A DNA stretch of 64,000 nucleotides from Halocaridina rubra (GCA_037179515.1 JAXCGZ010007608.1:7501-71500), one strand, 5' to 3'; positions 11,201 through 20,695 are shown, numbered from the stretch's first letter. Notes: generated by a model not told the origin, from the sequence alone. Made by a program: numbers and translations.

Positions 11201-11214
11201 TTTAAGACTGACAT
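593..11214 (-). CDS. CNOT4: CNOT4, CCR4-NOT complex E3 ubiquitin ligase (9 coding exons, reconstructed)
   Basis: Join on the minus strand: 11214-11000, 8762-8612, 5995-5909, 5471-5282, 4590-4479, 3628-3374, 2914-2406, 2175-1168, 1026-593. All junctions have AG acceptors and GT donors and keep frame, giving 986 codons plus stop. Domains: C4C4 RING with Cys 12, 15, 29, 31, 36, 39, 51 and 54; basic helix about 73-100; RRM about 107-190; C3H finger Cys194, Cys203, Cys208, His212; then a long Ser/Pro/Gly/Gln-rich tail. The RING and RRM are nearly identical to animal CNOT4 from memory. CNOT4 is an E3 ligase (with UBE2D-type E2s) associated with the CCR4-NOT deadenylase and acts in mRNA and translation quality control. 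It is longer than the roughly 575-640-residue human protein because of the tail. The last few dozen residues look unconserved, so the C-terminus is uncertain. At least one 5' UTR exon lies above 11240. Confidence 0.93.
1168..2175 (-). CDS. CNOT4: CNOT4 exon 8: long tail exon with poly-Q
   Basis: A 1008-nt exon, about residues 507-842. Conserved CNOT4 tail block: DDLGFDPFEETNKALAEDI, matching human DDLGFDPFDVTRKALADLI from memory. There are Gln-rich segments after it, a Gly/Leu/Pro-rich middle, and a run of about 14 Gln near the end. Acceptor atatttcag, donor GTAAGT at 1167. Confidence 0.9.
2406..2914 (-). CDS. CNOT4: CNOT4 exon 7: Ser/Pro-rich tail
   Basis: A 509-nt exon, about residues 337-506, dominated by Ser, Pro and Thr (for example STTPPPSFDAPLISSSPPP). 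The acceptor is tgttgcag before 2914 and the donor GTAATA at 2405. The region is probably disordered. Assignment rests on reading phase and splice sites rather than similarity. Confidence 0.8.
3195..3305. repeat. Short dispersed repeat fragment
   Basis: Contains 'ggcatccagcctta' and 'accccaaatgggggct'. Related fragments occur near 4770-4850, 37655-37790 and 47600-47690, so this is an old interspersed family of unknown class in CNOT4 intron 6. Confidence 0.45.
3374..3628 (-). CDS. CNOT4: CNOT4 exon 6: Ser/Thr/Asn-rich linker
   Basis: A 255-nt exon, residues about 252-336, open through its length in the frame set by its neighbours. Acceptor ctctgttcag, donor GTACTT. It is low complexity (Ser, Thr, Asn, Lys) with an EAWPSLN motif. 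The exon has no ATG and was found only by following the reading phase from exon 5 to exon 7. It might be skipped in some transcripts, since it is a multiple of three. Confidence 0.8.
3950..4065 (+). repeat. Repeat family S4 (CAA-tailed), copy 1
   Basis: Begins with ccctgagggatctg and contains ttggccaggcagc, then gaacaacaag. The same module recurs at 4295-4415 and inverted at 50262-50375, where it ends in a clear (CAA)n tail. This suggests a short retroposon. It lies in CNOT4 intron 5. Confidence 0.55.
4295..4415 (+). repeat. Repeat family S4, copy 2
   Basis: Contains ccctgagagctctgtggga and cagccagacagcc, then aagggaacatcaaaaacaac. About 340 bp from copy 1 in the same orientation and same intron. 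Confidence 0.55.
4479..4590 (-). CDS. CNOT4: CNOT4 exon 5
   Basis: A 112-nt exon encoding about residues 215-251. It begins with the conserved block DESASFTKEEMQQGKHQEF that directly follows the C3H finger in animal CNOT4. Acceptor cttacag, donor GTGAGT. Confidence 0.9.
5168..5257. repeat. (GA)45 microsatellite next to a CNOT4 donor
   Basis: An uninterrupted GA/CT dinucleotide tract followed by an A-run. On the CNOT4 sense strand it is (CT)n starting about 25 nt inside intron 4, right after the exon 4 donor. Confidence 0.98.
5282..5471 (-). CDS. CNOT4: CNOT4 exon 4: end of RRM and C3H zinc finger
   Basis: A 190-nt exon, residues 152-214 plus one base. The first half carries the RRM end (SASAYVTYQRAEDALRAIQ, VDGRTLKASLGTTKYC). 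The second half holds the zinc finger C-x8-C-x4-C-x3-H (Cys194, Cys203, Cys208, His212). The donor at 5281-5280 is followed within about 25 nt by a (CT)45 tract (see the GA repeat at 5168). Confidence 0.93.
5909..5995 (-). CDS. CNOT4: CNOT4 exon 3: RRM middle
   Basis: An 87-nt phase-0 exon, residues 123-151, with the invariant CNOT4 block YFGKFGKIHKVVIN followed by STSYAGSQ. The acceptor is tttgtttcag and the donor GTAAGA. Confidence 0.93.
6178..6362 (-). repeat. SINE family S1 copy
   Basis: Minus-oriented, intron 2 of CNOT4. It shows the S1 tail (gactcc...ctactaaagggctaggga) and a degenerate tRNA-like head ending near gccatggcggccac. Confidence 0.75.
6737..6881. mobile_element. Hairpin MITE (GGATCAGGTAAAG family), copy A
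   Basis: The ends are inverted repeats over roughly 50 bp: ggatcagataaaggtt at the left and aatctttacctgatcc at the right, with tacattaaataaaccc facing ggggttattgtactg. The centre has ttaggttaggttaggtt. More copies occur at 10696, 11496, 21608 and 37170. It is non-autonomous with no ORF, in CNOT4 intron 2. Confidence 0.75.
7371..7905 (+). pseudogene. RTE-like LINE, C-terminal RT fragment (163 aa)
   Basis: An open frame at 7371-7862 encodes the extreme C-terminus of an RTE-like reverse transcriptase: VRPAMMYGAETWTIKK, EMRMLRWMCGVTRSDKIR, RLRWYGHVVRRDE and KWRKLARNIDPT then stop. After the stop there is a short 3' UTR and a (GAA)n tail, as RTE elements often have. It is 5'-truncated with no catalytic domain, and sits inside the hAT element. 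Confidence 0.88.
7905..8180. repeat. Tandem duplication inside the hAT element
   Basis: Two units of about 150 and 120 bp, both starting atctacaattacatcaca and ending in cggaacccctagtgatgg. Confidence 0.85.
8400..8592 (+). repeat. SINE family S1 copy
   Basis: Plus-oriented S1: tcaagggttc (B-box area), acggtctgaggttagaa, cccttagtagcaaaaatagag, tccgtgatgtaaaac. It ends about 20 bp from the CNOT4 exon 2 donor. Confidence 0.8.
8612..8762 (-). CDS. CNOT4: CNOT4 exon 2: basic helix and start of RRM
   Basis: Acceptor ttcttcag before 8762, donor GTTTGT at 8611. It encodes residues 72-122: a Lys/Gln-rich helical linker and then KNLVFVVGLSTRLADAE, the first beta strand (RNP2) of the RRM. No ATG lies in the exon, so it is easy to miss. 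It ends at a codon boundary, matching the next exon. Confidence 0.92.
9284..10175. repeat. Tandem repeat array, about 340-bp unit
   Basis: ctactggaaatataaatata recurs at about 9284, 9624 and 10057. Each unit contains actgataccggtatcgtatt, ttaggctaggaaatact and atcaataaaat. An extra partial unit of about 90 bp lies between 9650 and 9740. Confidence 0.85.
10175..10352 (+). mobile_element. Truncated retroposon 3' end with (TATC)n tail
   Basis: It interrupts a repeat module (elsewhere tatatctaaatttatg is continuous). It carries tttggaccaaatattcc, then caataaacgt (AATAAA) and ends in (TATC)n, the usual look of a LINE 3' end. Confidence 0.6.
10696..10864. mobile_element. Hairpin MITE, copy B
   Basis: Extended inverted ends: acagtactggggtcaggta against tacctgatcccagtactgt. 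The interior resembles copy A. In CNOT4 intron 1, close to the RING exon. Confidence 0.75.
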
Positions 11215-11239
11215 GATCCGATATCCGATAGTGGATCAC
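11000..11239 (-). CDS. CNOT4: CNOT4 exon with start codon: C4C4 RING
   Basis: The exon starts after an acceptor at 11241-11240 with a 25-nt UTR part, then the ATG at 11214-11212. It encodes residues 1-71 and two bases of codon 72. The eight RING cysteines have the C4C4 spacing that distinguishes CNOT4 from C3HC4 RINGs, including the signature CTCGYQICRFCWHRI. The donor is GTAAGT at 10999. Reading through the donor gives an immediate stop. Confidence 0.93.
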
Positions 11240-11530
11240 CTGCAGCAAATAAGATACATAATCATACAGTTCCTACCATCGTTAGTATGAATTTTTTATA
11301 CTGTATTTTCAATGTTTCACATTTCCGATCAGGTAGAGATTAGAGACCCCAGTATATTAAATAACCTGTAAATTGCTACATGATCAAATATCTAAGAGTG
11401 GATCACCTGCGGCATATAACAAGGTATATGACTGTATAGTTCGTTTCATGGTTAATTTTAGTTTTTTATACTGTATTGTTAATGCTTCATTTTTCGGATC
11501 ATTAAGATTAGCGACCTACAGTACATTAAC
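11229..11530. repeat. 167-bp direct duplication spanning the CNOT4 5' acceptor
   Basis: gtggatcacctgc occurs at 11231 and again at 11398, each followed by related sequence ending in a half hairpin MITE (cgatcaggtagagattag / cggatcattaagattag). The first unit includes the 3' splice site of the first coding exon, so the second creates a decoy acceptor on the minus strand. Confidence 0.7.
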
Positions 11531-11619
11531 CCGTAAATTGTTAGGTTATTAACCTGACCTGACCTAACCTTTGCTGGATTATTTAATGTACTGGGGGTCA
11601 CTAACATTGACTTGATTCC
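11496..11619. mobile_element. Hairpin MITE, copy D
   Basis: cggatcattaagattagcga at the left faces tcactaacattgacttgattcc at the right, with ttaggttattaacctgacct in the middle. A diverged family member. Confidence 0.65.
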
Positions 11620-12284
11620 ATCTTTCTCACTTTCAAATCAAGAATTTTATTTTTAAGATAATATTTTGTGATTTTCTCTTCAGCATATTTTGCAGATTAC
11701 ATAAGTTAGAGAATTTAAGTAAATTCTTCGCATCAGTATTTACATTTACGTTCAAGTTCTACATAGCTCATACGATACACTTGCATAAAATCATTCATGC
11801 AGGTTTTTCCTTTCTTTCTAAAACCACCAATTACCTCTCAAGTCTACATTTTACGTTAAAATAAAATTCATGTTAACCAATTTATCAATTCCATCTAGCA
11901 TAAACTTACTCCAACTTATCCAAATACGTGTAAGAGTACATTAGACACCTTTACCTCACTCTCATGTATCAATTCTATTGTTAACTTTTACAAATAATAT
12001 TTACGTATGGTTCTTTATTATCACCATAATTGTTGGACTGATCCCATTGAGGCTGAAAATCCTACCTGGGAGAGGTTAATATTGTTATTAGACAGAAAGG
12101 GTGCACTAGCTCTCTTAAACCCATTCACTTGTTTGGACATAATAGTAAGAATTTTCCTTTCTTCACTATAAATGAATTCATTTTCTATGCATACATCAAT
12201 CTGATACACACCTCTTATTGTCCCTTCACATCTGACAACTCACAACACTCTCCCATCTCTGTTGCTCTTAGCTTTCTTTCTCAT
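11620..12284. other. Intergenic/intronic, nothing recognised
   Basis: AT-rich sequence with no recognisable gene or repeat. It may include the CNOT4 5' UTR intron. I could not place the promoter or first non-coding exon. Confidence 0.5.
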
Positions 12285-12440
12285 TATTATTGATCTTCAA
12301 TACTCTGTCAATTCTTCAGCCTCTCTTTTTATTGTCCATCATTTTCATATTTCTGCCTTGTTCTTAAGCTGCTACTTTTTCTGAAATGTTTTCTTGGTGC
12401 CTGGCCCTATAAAACAATTTTATATGCCCATCCCAATGTC
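12285..12440 (+). mobile_element. LINE 3' UTR fragment (family L3)
   Basis: The stretch gttcttaagctgctac, then gaaatgttttcttggtgcc, matches the 3' end of the plus copy near 38225-38300 and the antisense copies at 33111 and 40139. No coding part remains. Confidence 0.6.
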
Positions 12441-12606
12441 ACACTCTTAAGAAAAAAAGGAAAAATAAATTTGAGAGGTTTTTAAACTCCATACATTGCT
12501 AGATAGCATGATACAAGGCATTAATAAGTTTGTAACTCTTAAACTAAACGCTGGTATGTAAAATAGGTTTAGAAATCACACATTATAAATTGAGATTTGC
12601 AATGTA

Positions 12607-13192
12607 CAGACGCTCCCCTACGTACGAACAACCGAGTTACAAACATGCACAGATAGGAACAGAAACCTACCCATTATCTACCCATGTAAGAATGTATGCA
12701 ATACTGTACTGTACTGTGTTATTACATTATTATTACTACATTAAAATTCCTTAAAACTATATACTTTTTATTTTATGTAGTAGTTAAAGTGTCTTTAGCA
12801 TAATTACTGTACAATACTGCAATATGTATGTACTATACAATACTATTTTTTACCTAAACACAACTTACGAACAATTCTACTTGCGAACGGACTTCAGGAA
12901 CTTAACTCATTCGTAAGTTATGGCGTGTCAATATTAATGCATGTATTATTGTACTGCACTATATTATTACATTATTAATACTGCATTAAAATTCATTAAT
13001 ACTGTATACTGTACTTTATTTTATGTAATAGTTAAGTGTCTTTAGCCTAAGTACTCTACAGTACTACACATGCACTGGACAGTACTTTTTTTTTAACCTA
13101 AACACTTTTTTTTAACCTAAACACAACCAACGAACAATTCTACTTACGGATGGACTTCGGGAACCTAAGTCGTTTGTAAGTAGGGAAGTCTC
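12607..13192. mobile_element. Tigger-like MITE with internal duplication
   Basis: The left end is cagacgctcccctacgtacg; the right end, reverse-complemented, is gagacttccctacttacaaa. It is flanked by TA on both sides. The interior is a diverged tandem duplication (about 12712-12920 and 12951-13181), each unit ending with ttacgaacaattctactt-like sequence. No transposase. Confidence 0.7.
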
Positions 13193-13779
13193 TAATTAAT
13201 TTTATTTTCACTTAAAATTATATACTTATTAGCATTTAACTGCTACCAAAATATATTTCCATAGGTTAAAGTTTAAGTGTTTATACAGTGCGATTTATGG
13301 AAGGGTGTGAAAATACAAATCTTAATACATAATATTGTTAATAAAAGAATTACCAGTACTCAAATCCTGGACATATACATAGTTTCGAAAAATATTAAAA
13401 GTTTAATTGACTGAAATCTAACCTAACTTAACCTCCCCTACAAAAAAGACAAGGGCTTTTCTGACACAGGATATGACTATGACAACTAATTTGAAAGTGG
13501 AATCAAGGGAAAAAAAAAAAAAAGGCCTATTTATGTTTGACACCAGGACGGGCAAAGAAAACGGTAAATTTTTAAAAGAGGGGATTATAAGTGTCGAAAA
13601 AACACATATTAGGTGTGTCCTGTCCTAACCTCACCTCACCTAGGGGAATGTGTCCTCCCTAGCCGGGGGCTCTATTTATATAAAGTCATATTCCATTAAT
13701 CTCCATAACTAAAATAATACCAAGAAAACTACCCTCATCGGGCACGGGCACTAAGAAAACAGAAAAATAATGAATCAAC

Positions 13780-14215
13780 GAAGTGTGTTGCGACTAGTCA
13801 GATGTGAAGGGATAATTTAGAGACATGTAACGAATGCACCAGGTTATTTGATGTGGATATAGGTATGGGAAAAGACACTATTGGAGACTGTTGCGTCTTA
13901 TCAGATGTGAAAAGATAAAATAATATAAATAGAGCATTCACTCCTTAAGAAACAAAAGATCAGACACTTTCAGACATTCCTCGGGCAAAATCGCTCTGGA
14001 CTTACAGTATAAACCCCAAAAGTCCACAGTCCAGACTCAAGATTGAGTCCAGGAATGTAAAATAAAGACTATGAGCTTTCACTCCATGGGAAACAAAAGA
14101 TCAGACACATTCAGACGTTCCCAGGGCAAAATTGCTTTGGACTCAAAACACAAACCTCATAAATTCACAGTCCGGACTCTAGATAGAGTCCAGGAATGTA
14201 TTATAAAGACCTTCT
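13780..14215. repeat. Short tandem duplications
   Basis: gttgcgactagtcagatgtg (13787) recurs as gttgcgtcttatcagatgtg near 13885. A unit of about 130 bp with aaacaaaagatcagacac and gagtccaggaatgta is present twice (13950-14075 and 14090-14215). Confidence 0.75.
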
Positions 14216-15240
14216 GGTAAAGACGAAATGACCTTCAATAACAAAAATTTAACTGGTTCAATATTTAAGTGGCGGTCGTTCCAAGCCCAGTTCTAGAGTC
14301 GTTTTACGACTTGCAACGACAACCTTATTAAATTTAGGTTCTCCTGGAATCCCAAAACCTCTCTTTAAACCCTAAATTATAGTTTTAATCATATATTTTT
14401 TCCACCGGACCTAGGAAGACACGGAATAGCCTACATAGGCATTGTTATCTCATATTTGTCTAATTTCCTCCTTTATTATCTATTTTCGGGCCATTTTTTA
14501 ATTTATTCTCTTATCTCGCCCGTTTACCACCCTTTGGGATTTCTTACGGGGGGTCTGTGCCCTCTGCGAACCAAGGAATTAAATACTTACAAACAAAATA
14601 AGAAGCACTGAATCTGTTGGCAAAACTAAGGTTGAAGAAACACAGTGTGTTGCCAGGTCCCAAAGGGGCAAATTTCCCTAGAAATCTAGGGAGAATTTTT
14701 CCCCTTAATCAAAAATTCCCTAGAAAATTCCCTAGATGGCTGTTATCAGGTGCATGTTTTGCTTTGAATAAACACTCATTTTGTATAAATGTAGGGATTC
14801 CCATTTTTTTAAGGGAGAAATTATATATAAGGCATGATCAAAATGCTTAATAAATATTAGTTGATCTTAATTAAAAATTAGTTTTTTACTATGTAATTCG
14901 AATATATTTTTGTTTTTTTTATTCTAGTTTATTTTAGGTTTCCACAATATGATTATTATTTTCAATTTCTATAAATAGTTTTATATGATATACGTTTATT
15001 CATAAATTTATCTATCTGTCTCTATCTATCTATGTGCGAACCATTATCCTCCTTATAAGAGATTTGGCTGAGTCAAGCAGAAACATGACTCATATTATTT
15101 TCTTAATTCACATTCCATTATATCAAATCTTTTCCCTAATGGTTTCCAACATTTCCTAAAATAAGGAAAAATACTGATTCCTACAGTAATGTTACTGCGC
15201 TTGCGCCATTACAACAAGTCCCGGATGATAATAACATATG
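14216..15240. other. Intergenic, nothing recognised
   Basis: No gene recognised. 14640-14830 has short internal echoes (aaattccctagaaa). A small (TCTA)n lies near 15010-15030. Confidence 0.5.
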
Positions 15241-15260
15241 ACGATCGTTGACAGCTGTTT

Positions 15261-15396
15261 CTCTTCTTTTCTCTTCTCTTCTCTTCTCTTCTCTTCTCGG
15301 GAAGAGGCATGAATTGGAGAAAGTTATAAAAACAATAAGTACGTTCATGAAAACGAAAGTAATAATAATAATAATAATAATAATAATAGTCGTTGC

Positions 15397-15448
<52 letters not shown>
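15261..15448. repeat. (TCTTC)n, (AAT)n and (ATT)n microsatellites
   Basis: (TCTTC)n at about 15261-15298, (AAT)n at 15361-15388 and (ATT)n at about 15399-15448. The AAT and ATT tracts face each other around gtcgttgcc and could form a hairpin. Confidence 0.95.
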
Positions 15449-15645
15449 GTAGTCACCGTGGCTCAAGCGGTAGCGTCCGTGACTTTGAAGCGTCAGGTCG
15501 AGGGTTCGCGCCCCGTCACGGTCTGAGATTAGCAAGGGCATGCACTCAGGGCAACGATTACATCTGCCAAACCAAGTCCTTCGCAAAAAGGCAACCGTCC
15601 TAGCCCTTGGTAGAAAAGAGAGTCCGTGACGTAAAACCGGAACAT
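15448..15645 (+). repeat. SINE family S1, best copy
   Basis: The tRNA-like head is visible: A-box region gtggctcaagcggtagcg, B-box region gagggttcgcgcccc. The body is acggtctgagattagcaa, gggcaacgattacatctgcc, tagcccttggtagaaaagag and tccgtgacgtaaaacc. It is followed by a (TTA)40 tail. Typical of a tRNA-derived SINE; not a functional tRNA because the stems do not pair fully. Confidence 0.85.
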
Positions 15646-15647
15646 TT

Positions 15648-15768
<121 letters not shown>

Positions 15769-17245
15769 GGGAAGAACAATGTGAGTTCAGGACAGGAAGA
15801 AGATATGTGGGTCAGGTGTTTACGGTAAGACAGGTGTGTGAGAAGTACCTGGAGAAAGGTAGGGACACTTTTTGGTCATTTATGGATTTAGAGAAAGCAT
15901 ATGACAGGGTAGAAAGAGAGGGGTTATGGAGGGTGTTGTGACTGTATGGAATAAGTGGAAGTTGTTGAATGCGGTGAAGAGTGTTTACATGAATAGCAGA
16001 GCATGCGTGAGAGTTGGGAATGGTATGAGTGATTGGTTTGAGGTGATTGTTGGGTTACGTCAAGGTTGTGTAATGTCGCCATGGTTGTTTAATGTGTATA
16101 TGGATGGCGTGAAAAGGGAAGTAAATGAAAAAGTATCAGACAGAGGATTGGAACTAGTGGGTGAGGATGGAAAGTTGTGGAAATTGAGTCAGTTGCTATT
16201 TGCAGATGACTGAGAAGGAACTGAGTCATTTGGTGATTGAGCTCATTAGTGTGTGAAAGGAGGAAGTTGCAGGGGAATATTGGTAAAAGTAAAGTCATGA
16301 TATGTACGAGGAGTGTTAATGTTGGCAGATTGAATGTAAGAGTGAATGGAGAGTTTCTTGAAGAAGTTGAGAGTTTAAGTATCTGGGGTCGCATGTATCA
16401 AGGAGTGGACGAGTAGATGTAAATCACAGAGTGAAGGAAGCACGTAAATATTTAGGTGGGTTGAAAAGTGTTATGAGAAATAGATATTTGGAAATGAATG
16501 CAAAGACGAGGATATATGAAGGTGTGATTGTGCCAACAGCACTGTATGGAACAGAGACTTGAAATGCAAGAGATAATGAGAGGAACAAGTTGAATGTAAT
16601 GGAGATGAGGTGTTTGAGAGATATGATTGGTGTATCTAGAATAGATAAATTAAGATATGAGGATGTCAGACAGAGAACGGGTTTTTTGAATGAAGCAGTC
16701 AGATAGGTTAGATCAGATAGTGTTGAGATGGTTTGAACACATGGAATGGATGAGTGATGAACAAATAGTAAAGAAAGTGTGGAGTGCAGAAGTGTTTGAA
16801 GTTAGGTCAAGAGGAAGACCTAGAATGAGATGGATGCATGGCGTGAAAAGAGCACTGAATGCACGTGGAATGTCAGTGAAACAAGGAAAAGTGCGTGCAA
16901 GAGATAGGATTAAGTGGAGGATGATTGTGCATATATAATGCTGCTCAAAGGGATTTTTCGCACCTGCTAACTCAGTTAACTGTGGTGGACGGGTGTGAGG
17001 GGAATTGCCATGTGATGAAGTGGAGGGAGTGAACCAGCTTTGGCTGTTGGGCCCCATTGTAGAATATCCTTGCCCACCTACCACCTTATGAGTGACTCAA
17101 GCAGGGTGGAAGGGGGGAGATGTAGCAAGCCTTTATCCCCAAGGAGCTAAGAGGAGTTGTTGAGGTATGAGTGGATCGTGGTGAATATGCGTTTCTTAAC
17201 TCGGCCACCCCCCTTACAAGGGGAAGTGAGGCATGTGTATATGTA
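15769..17245 (+). pseudogene. RTE-like LINE reverse transcriptase, 5'-truncated and broken
   Basis: RT motifs in several frames: FMDLEKAYDRVERE, then SRACVRVGNGMSDWF, GLRQGCVMSPWLFNVYMDGV and LLFADD followed at once by a stop. Later the C-terminal part VKSVMRNR-like, VIVPTALYGTET and RWFEHMEWMSDE. Stops and frameshifts (about 15940, 16211, 16385, 16560) show it is dead. It is related to the larger LINE at 26087-29423. The 3' UTR includes gctaagaggagttgttgagg and cccccttacaagggg, then (ATT)n. Confidence 0.85.
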
Positions 17246-17338
17246 TTATTATTATTATAATTATTATTATTATTAGTAGCAGTAGTAGTAAAACTCCATC
17301 TATAATTACTACTACTACTACCACTACTACTACTGCTA

Positions 17339-17473
<135 letters not shown>

Positions 17474-17477
17474 TCAC

Positions 17478-17936
17478 CTAATTACGATTACCTAATTGTG
17501 CTTACGAGAAAGAGCTCAATGCTCGTATCTTCCCGTCTCCTCATCGGTTCCATTGAGTACTTAGTGATACTTATCATACCTGTCTTTAAAACTGTGGATT
17601 GAGTTAGCATTAACTACCTCCTCGCTTAGCCAATTCCAATTATCAACTACTCTTACACTAAAAACTAGTACTTCCTTACATCCTGCAAAGATGCTTCAAA
17701 CTATGACCTCTAGTTCTAGCGCCAGCCATATCAAAATATCGATCCCTATCCACTTTATCATAACCATGAAGGAATTTAAAGACTGTCACCATATCCCCCC
17801 TCAAGCTTCTAGCTTCGAGTGATGATAAGTCTAATTCCCACAGCCTCTCATCATAACTGAGATTGCATATTTCTGGCACCACTTTCATGGCATGTCTTTG
17901 AACTTTTTCAAGCTTTGCTACATGCTTTTGCAAGTG
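17478..17936 (-). pseudogene. CR1-like LINE 3' fragment, copy 1
   Basis: A minus-strand frame at 17933-17676 encodes the RT C-terminus (LEKVQRHAMKVV, LSYDERLWELDL, GDMVTVFKFLHGYDKVDRD), then the 3' UTR. The end has repeats of the ATTAGGTAAT type followed by (CA)n. Confidence 0.88.
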
Positions 17937-18114
17937 TGTGTGATTACTTAATTGTGCTTACAGGAAAGAGCCCAAAGCGCGTATCTTCCCGTCTCCTCAT
18001 TGGTTCCATTTTGTACTTAGTGATACTTATCATACCTGTCCTTAAAACTATAGATTGAGATAGCATTAACTACCTCCCCGCTTACCGACTTCCAATTATC
18101 AACTACTCTTACAC
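17937..18114 (-). mobile_element. CR1-like LINE 3' fragment, copy 2
   Basis: Only about 175 bp of 3' end (from acactcttgtaa-like RT terminus to the attaggtaat/CA tail). Joined directly to copy 1 on one side and copy 3 on the other, same orientation. Confidence 0.85.
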
Positions 18115-19188
18115 TGTGATTATCTAATTGTGATTACCTAATTGTGTTTACGGGAAAGAGCCCAAAGCTCGTATCTTCCCGTCTCCTGATCGGTTCCATT
18201 TTCTATTTAGTGATACTTATCATACCTGTCCTTAAAACTATGGATTGAGATAGCATTAACTACCTCCACACTTAGCCAATTCCAGTTATCAACTACTCTT
18301 ACACTGAAAAAGTATTTCGGGTAGTTTACAGTTTTGCGGGCCATGTCGTTCAACGACCTCACCCCTCCGAACCACCCCTCTGCACAAGTAAGTAGTTCGA
18401 CCCTAACCTGCATGATGGGGGGATTCCAGGGGGGCGAAGCCCCCTTGGCCAAGAGGTTAGGTACGTAGTTTTAGATAGGATAGCAAAAAATTGTTTTGTA
18501 TGCCTATTGTCGCCATTTTTGTTGTGTATTCATCCACCAGTTCTCTAGTTAGAGCTTAGCGCCATCTATTGGTAGGTTTTGAACTTTGGTATGGCCCGCA
18601 AAACTGAAGGTGTCACAGTATTTCCTTACATCCTGCAAAGAAGTTTTCTTACGAAGCCTCAAACTATGACCTCTAGTTCTAGAGCCAGCCATATCAAAAT
18701 ATCGATCCCTATCCACTTTATCATAACCATGAAGGAATTTAAAGACTGTCACCATATCCCCCCTCAATCTTCTAGCTTCGATTGATGGTAAGTCTAATTC
18801 CCTCAGCCTCTCATCATAACTGAGATTACGTATTTCTGGCACCAGTTTTGTGGCATGTCTTTGAACTTTTTCAAGCTTAGCTATGTGTTTTTTTAAGTGC
18901 GGATTCCAAAAGTGGGCTGCATATTCAAGTTTTGGCCTCACATAGGTTACATAAATATTTCTGAACATTTCCTTGTCCATGTGCCTGAATGCTACCCTTA
19001 CATTTGATAAGAAGGCGTATGCTGCCCTTACTATGCCATTTATATGTATTTCTGGAGACAAATCTTCTAGTATGTTTACTCCTAGATCTCTCTCATTTTC
19101 TGTCTCCTGAAGTTGTACTCCATCCACCGAGTAGTCAAGCTTGAGCCTTCTTGCACTTATACCCATTCTCATTACCTTACATTTTGAA
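18115..19188 (-). pseudogene. CR1-like LINE 3' fragment, copy 3, split by a MITE
   Basis: A minus frame at 19172-18549 encodes the RT C-terminal third (SVDGVQLQETENERDLGVN, FRHMDKEMFRNIYVTYVRPK). The reading breaks at a 298-bp insertion (18319-18616) and resumes at 18310 with the last residues DRYDKYH. 5'-truncated, in a head-to-tail row. Confidence 0.88.
18319..18616. mobile_element. 298-bp MITE with 8-bp target duplication
   Basis: The host LINE is duplicated for 8 bp: agtatttc at 18311-18318 and 18617-18624. Sister copies (near 19390) have the site once. Imperfect inverted ends share cagttttgcgggccat (18330s) and atggcccgcaaaactg (18590s). No ORF. An 8-bp duplication fits hAT- or P-like transposition; the end sequence is not one I can name. 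Confidence 0.82.
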
Positions 19189-19936
19189 GTGTGTGTGTGA
19201 TTACCTAATTGTGATTACCTAATTGTGTTTACGGGAAAGAGCCCAAAGCTCGTATCTTCCCGTCTCCTGATCGGTTCCATTTTTAGACTTAGTGATACTT
19301 ATCATACCTGTCCTTAAAACTATGGATTGAGGTAGCATTAACTACCTCCTCGCTTAGCGAATTCCAATTATCAACTACTCTTACACTGAAAAAGTATTTC
19401 CTTACATCCTGCAAACAAGTTTTCTTCCGAAGCTTCAAACTATGACCTCTAGTTCTAGAGCCAGCCATATCGAAATATCGATCCCTATCCACTCTATCAT
19501 AACCATGAAGGAATTTAAAGACTGTCACCATATCCCCCCTTACTCTTCTAGCTTCGAGTGATGGCAAGTCTAATTCCCTCAGCCTCTCATCATAACCGAG
19601 ATTGCGTATTTCTGGCACCAGTTTCGTGGCATGTCTTTGAACTTTTTCAAGCTTAGCTATGTGCTTTTTCAAGTGCGGATTCCAAAAGGGGGCTGCATAT
19701 TCGAGTTTTGGCCTCACATAGGTTACATAAATATTTCTGAACATTTCCTTGTCCATGTGCCTGAAGGCTACCCTTACATTTGATAAGAATGCATATGCTG
19801 CCCTTACTACGCCATTTATATGTATTTCTGGAGACAAATCTGCCAATATGTTTACTCCTAGATCTCTCTCATTTTCTGTCTCCTGAAGTTGTACTCCAGC
19901 CACCGAGTAGTCAAGCTTGGGCCTTCTTGCACTTGT
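19189..19936 (-). pseudogene. CR1-like LINE 3' fragment, copy 4
   Basis: The minus frame 19903-19289 is open for 204 residues: the RT C-terminus from VQLQETENERDLGVN to DRYDKYH. The 3' end is joined to the truncated 5' side of copy 3. Confidence 0.9.
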
Positions 19937-20098
19937 AGTAACTTACTAGCTAATATTTGCCTTTACTGATACTGATAAGAATTCTAGAGTTTACACATAA
20001 AATAGTTAACTGTTTTCGGGTTTAAAGTCCAATATTCACGTATCTTATCAATAGACAATTTTTACGCGAGTATTTATAACCTTATCACCATAAGGAAT

Positions 20099-20425
<327 letters not shown>

Positions 20426-20695
20426 TTAAGCTAGAAATGTGTTCATATCCGAATGAATTAACTATCTAGTTTTGTTTCAGATTTATTAGAGTAATTGTTT
20501 ACATCCAGCTAACTGATAGTCAACATATTAGTAAAACATTTTTAATTAATTTAATAATAAACTGCATTCTTTTACGTCAATTAACTAGAAATAAACCATA
20601 TCCTACTAAATTAAATTTCCATCTTTTTTTCAAATTTATCGAACTAACTGCTTTCTTCCAGCGAACAGCGATGGTTCATATATTAATATAATGGA

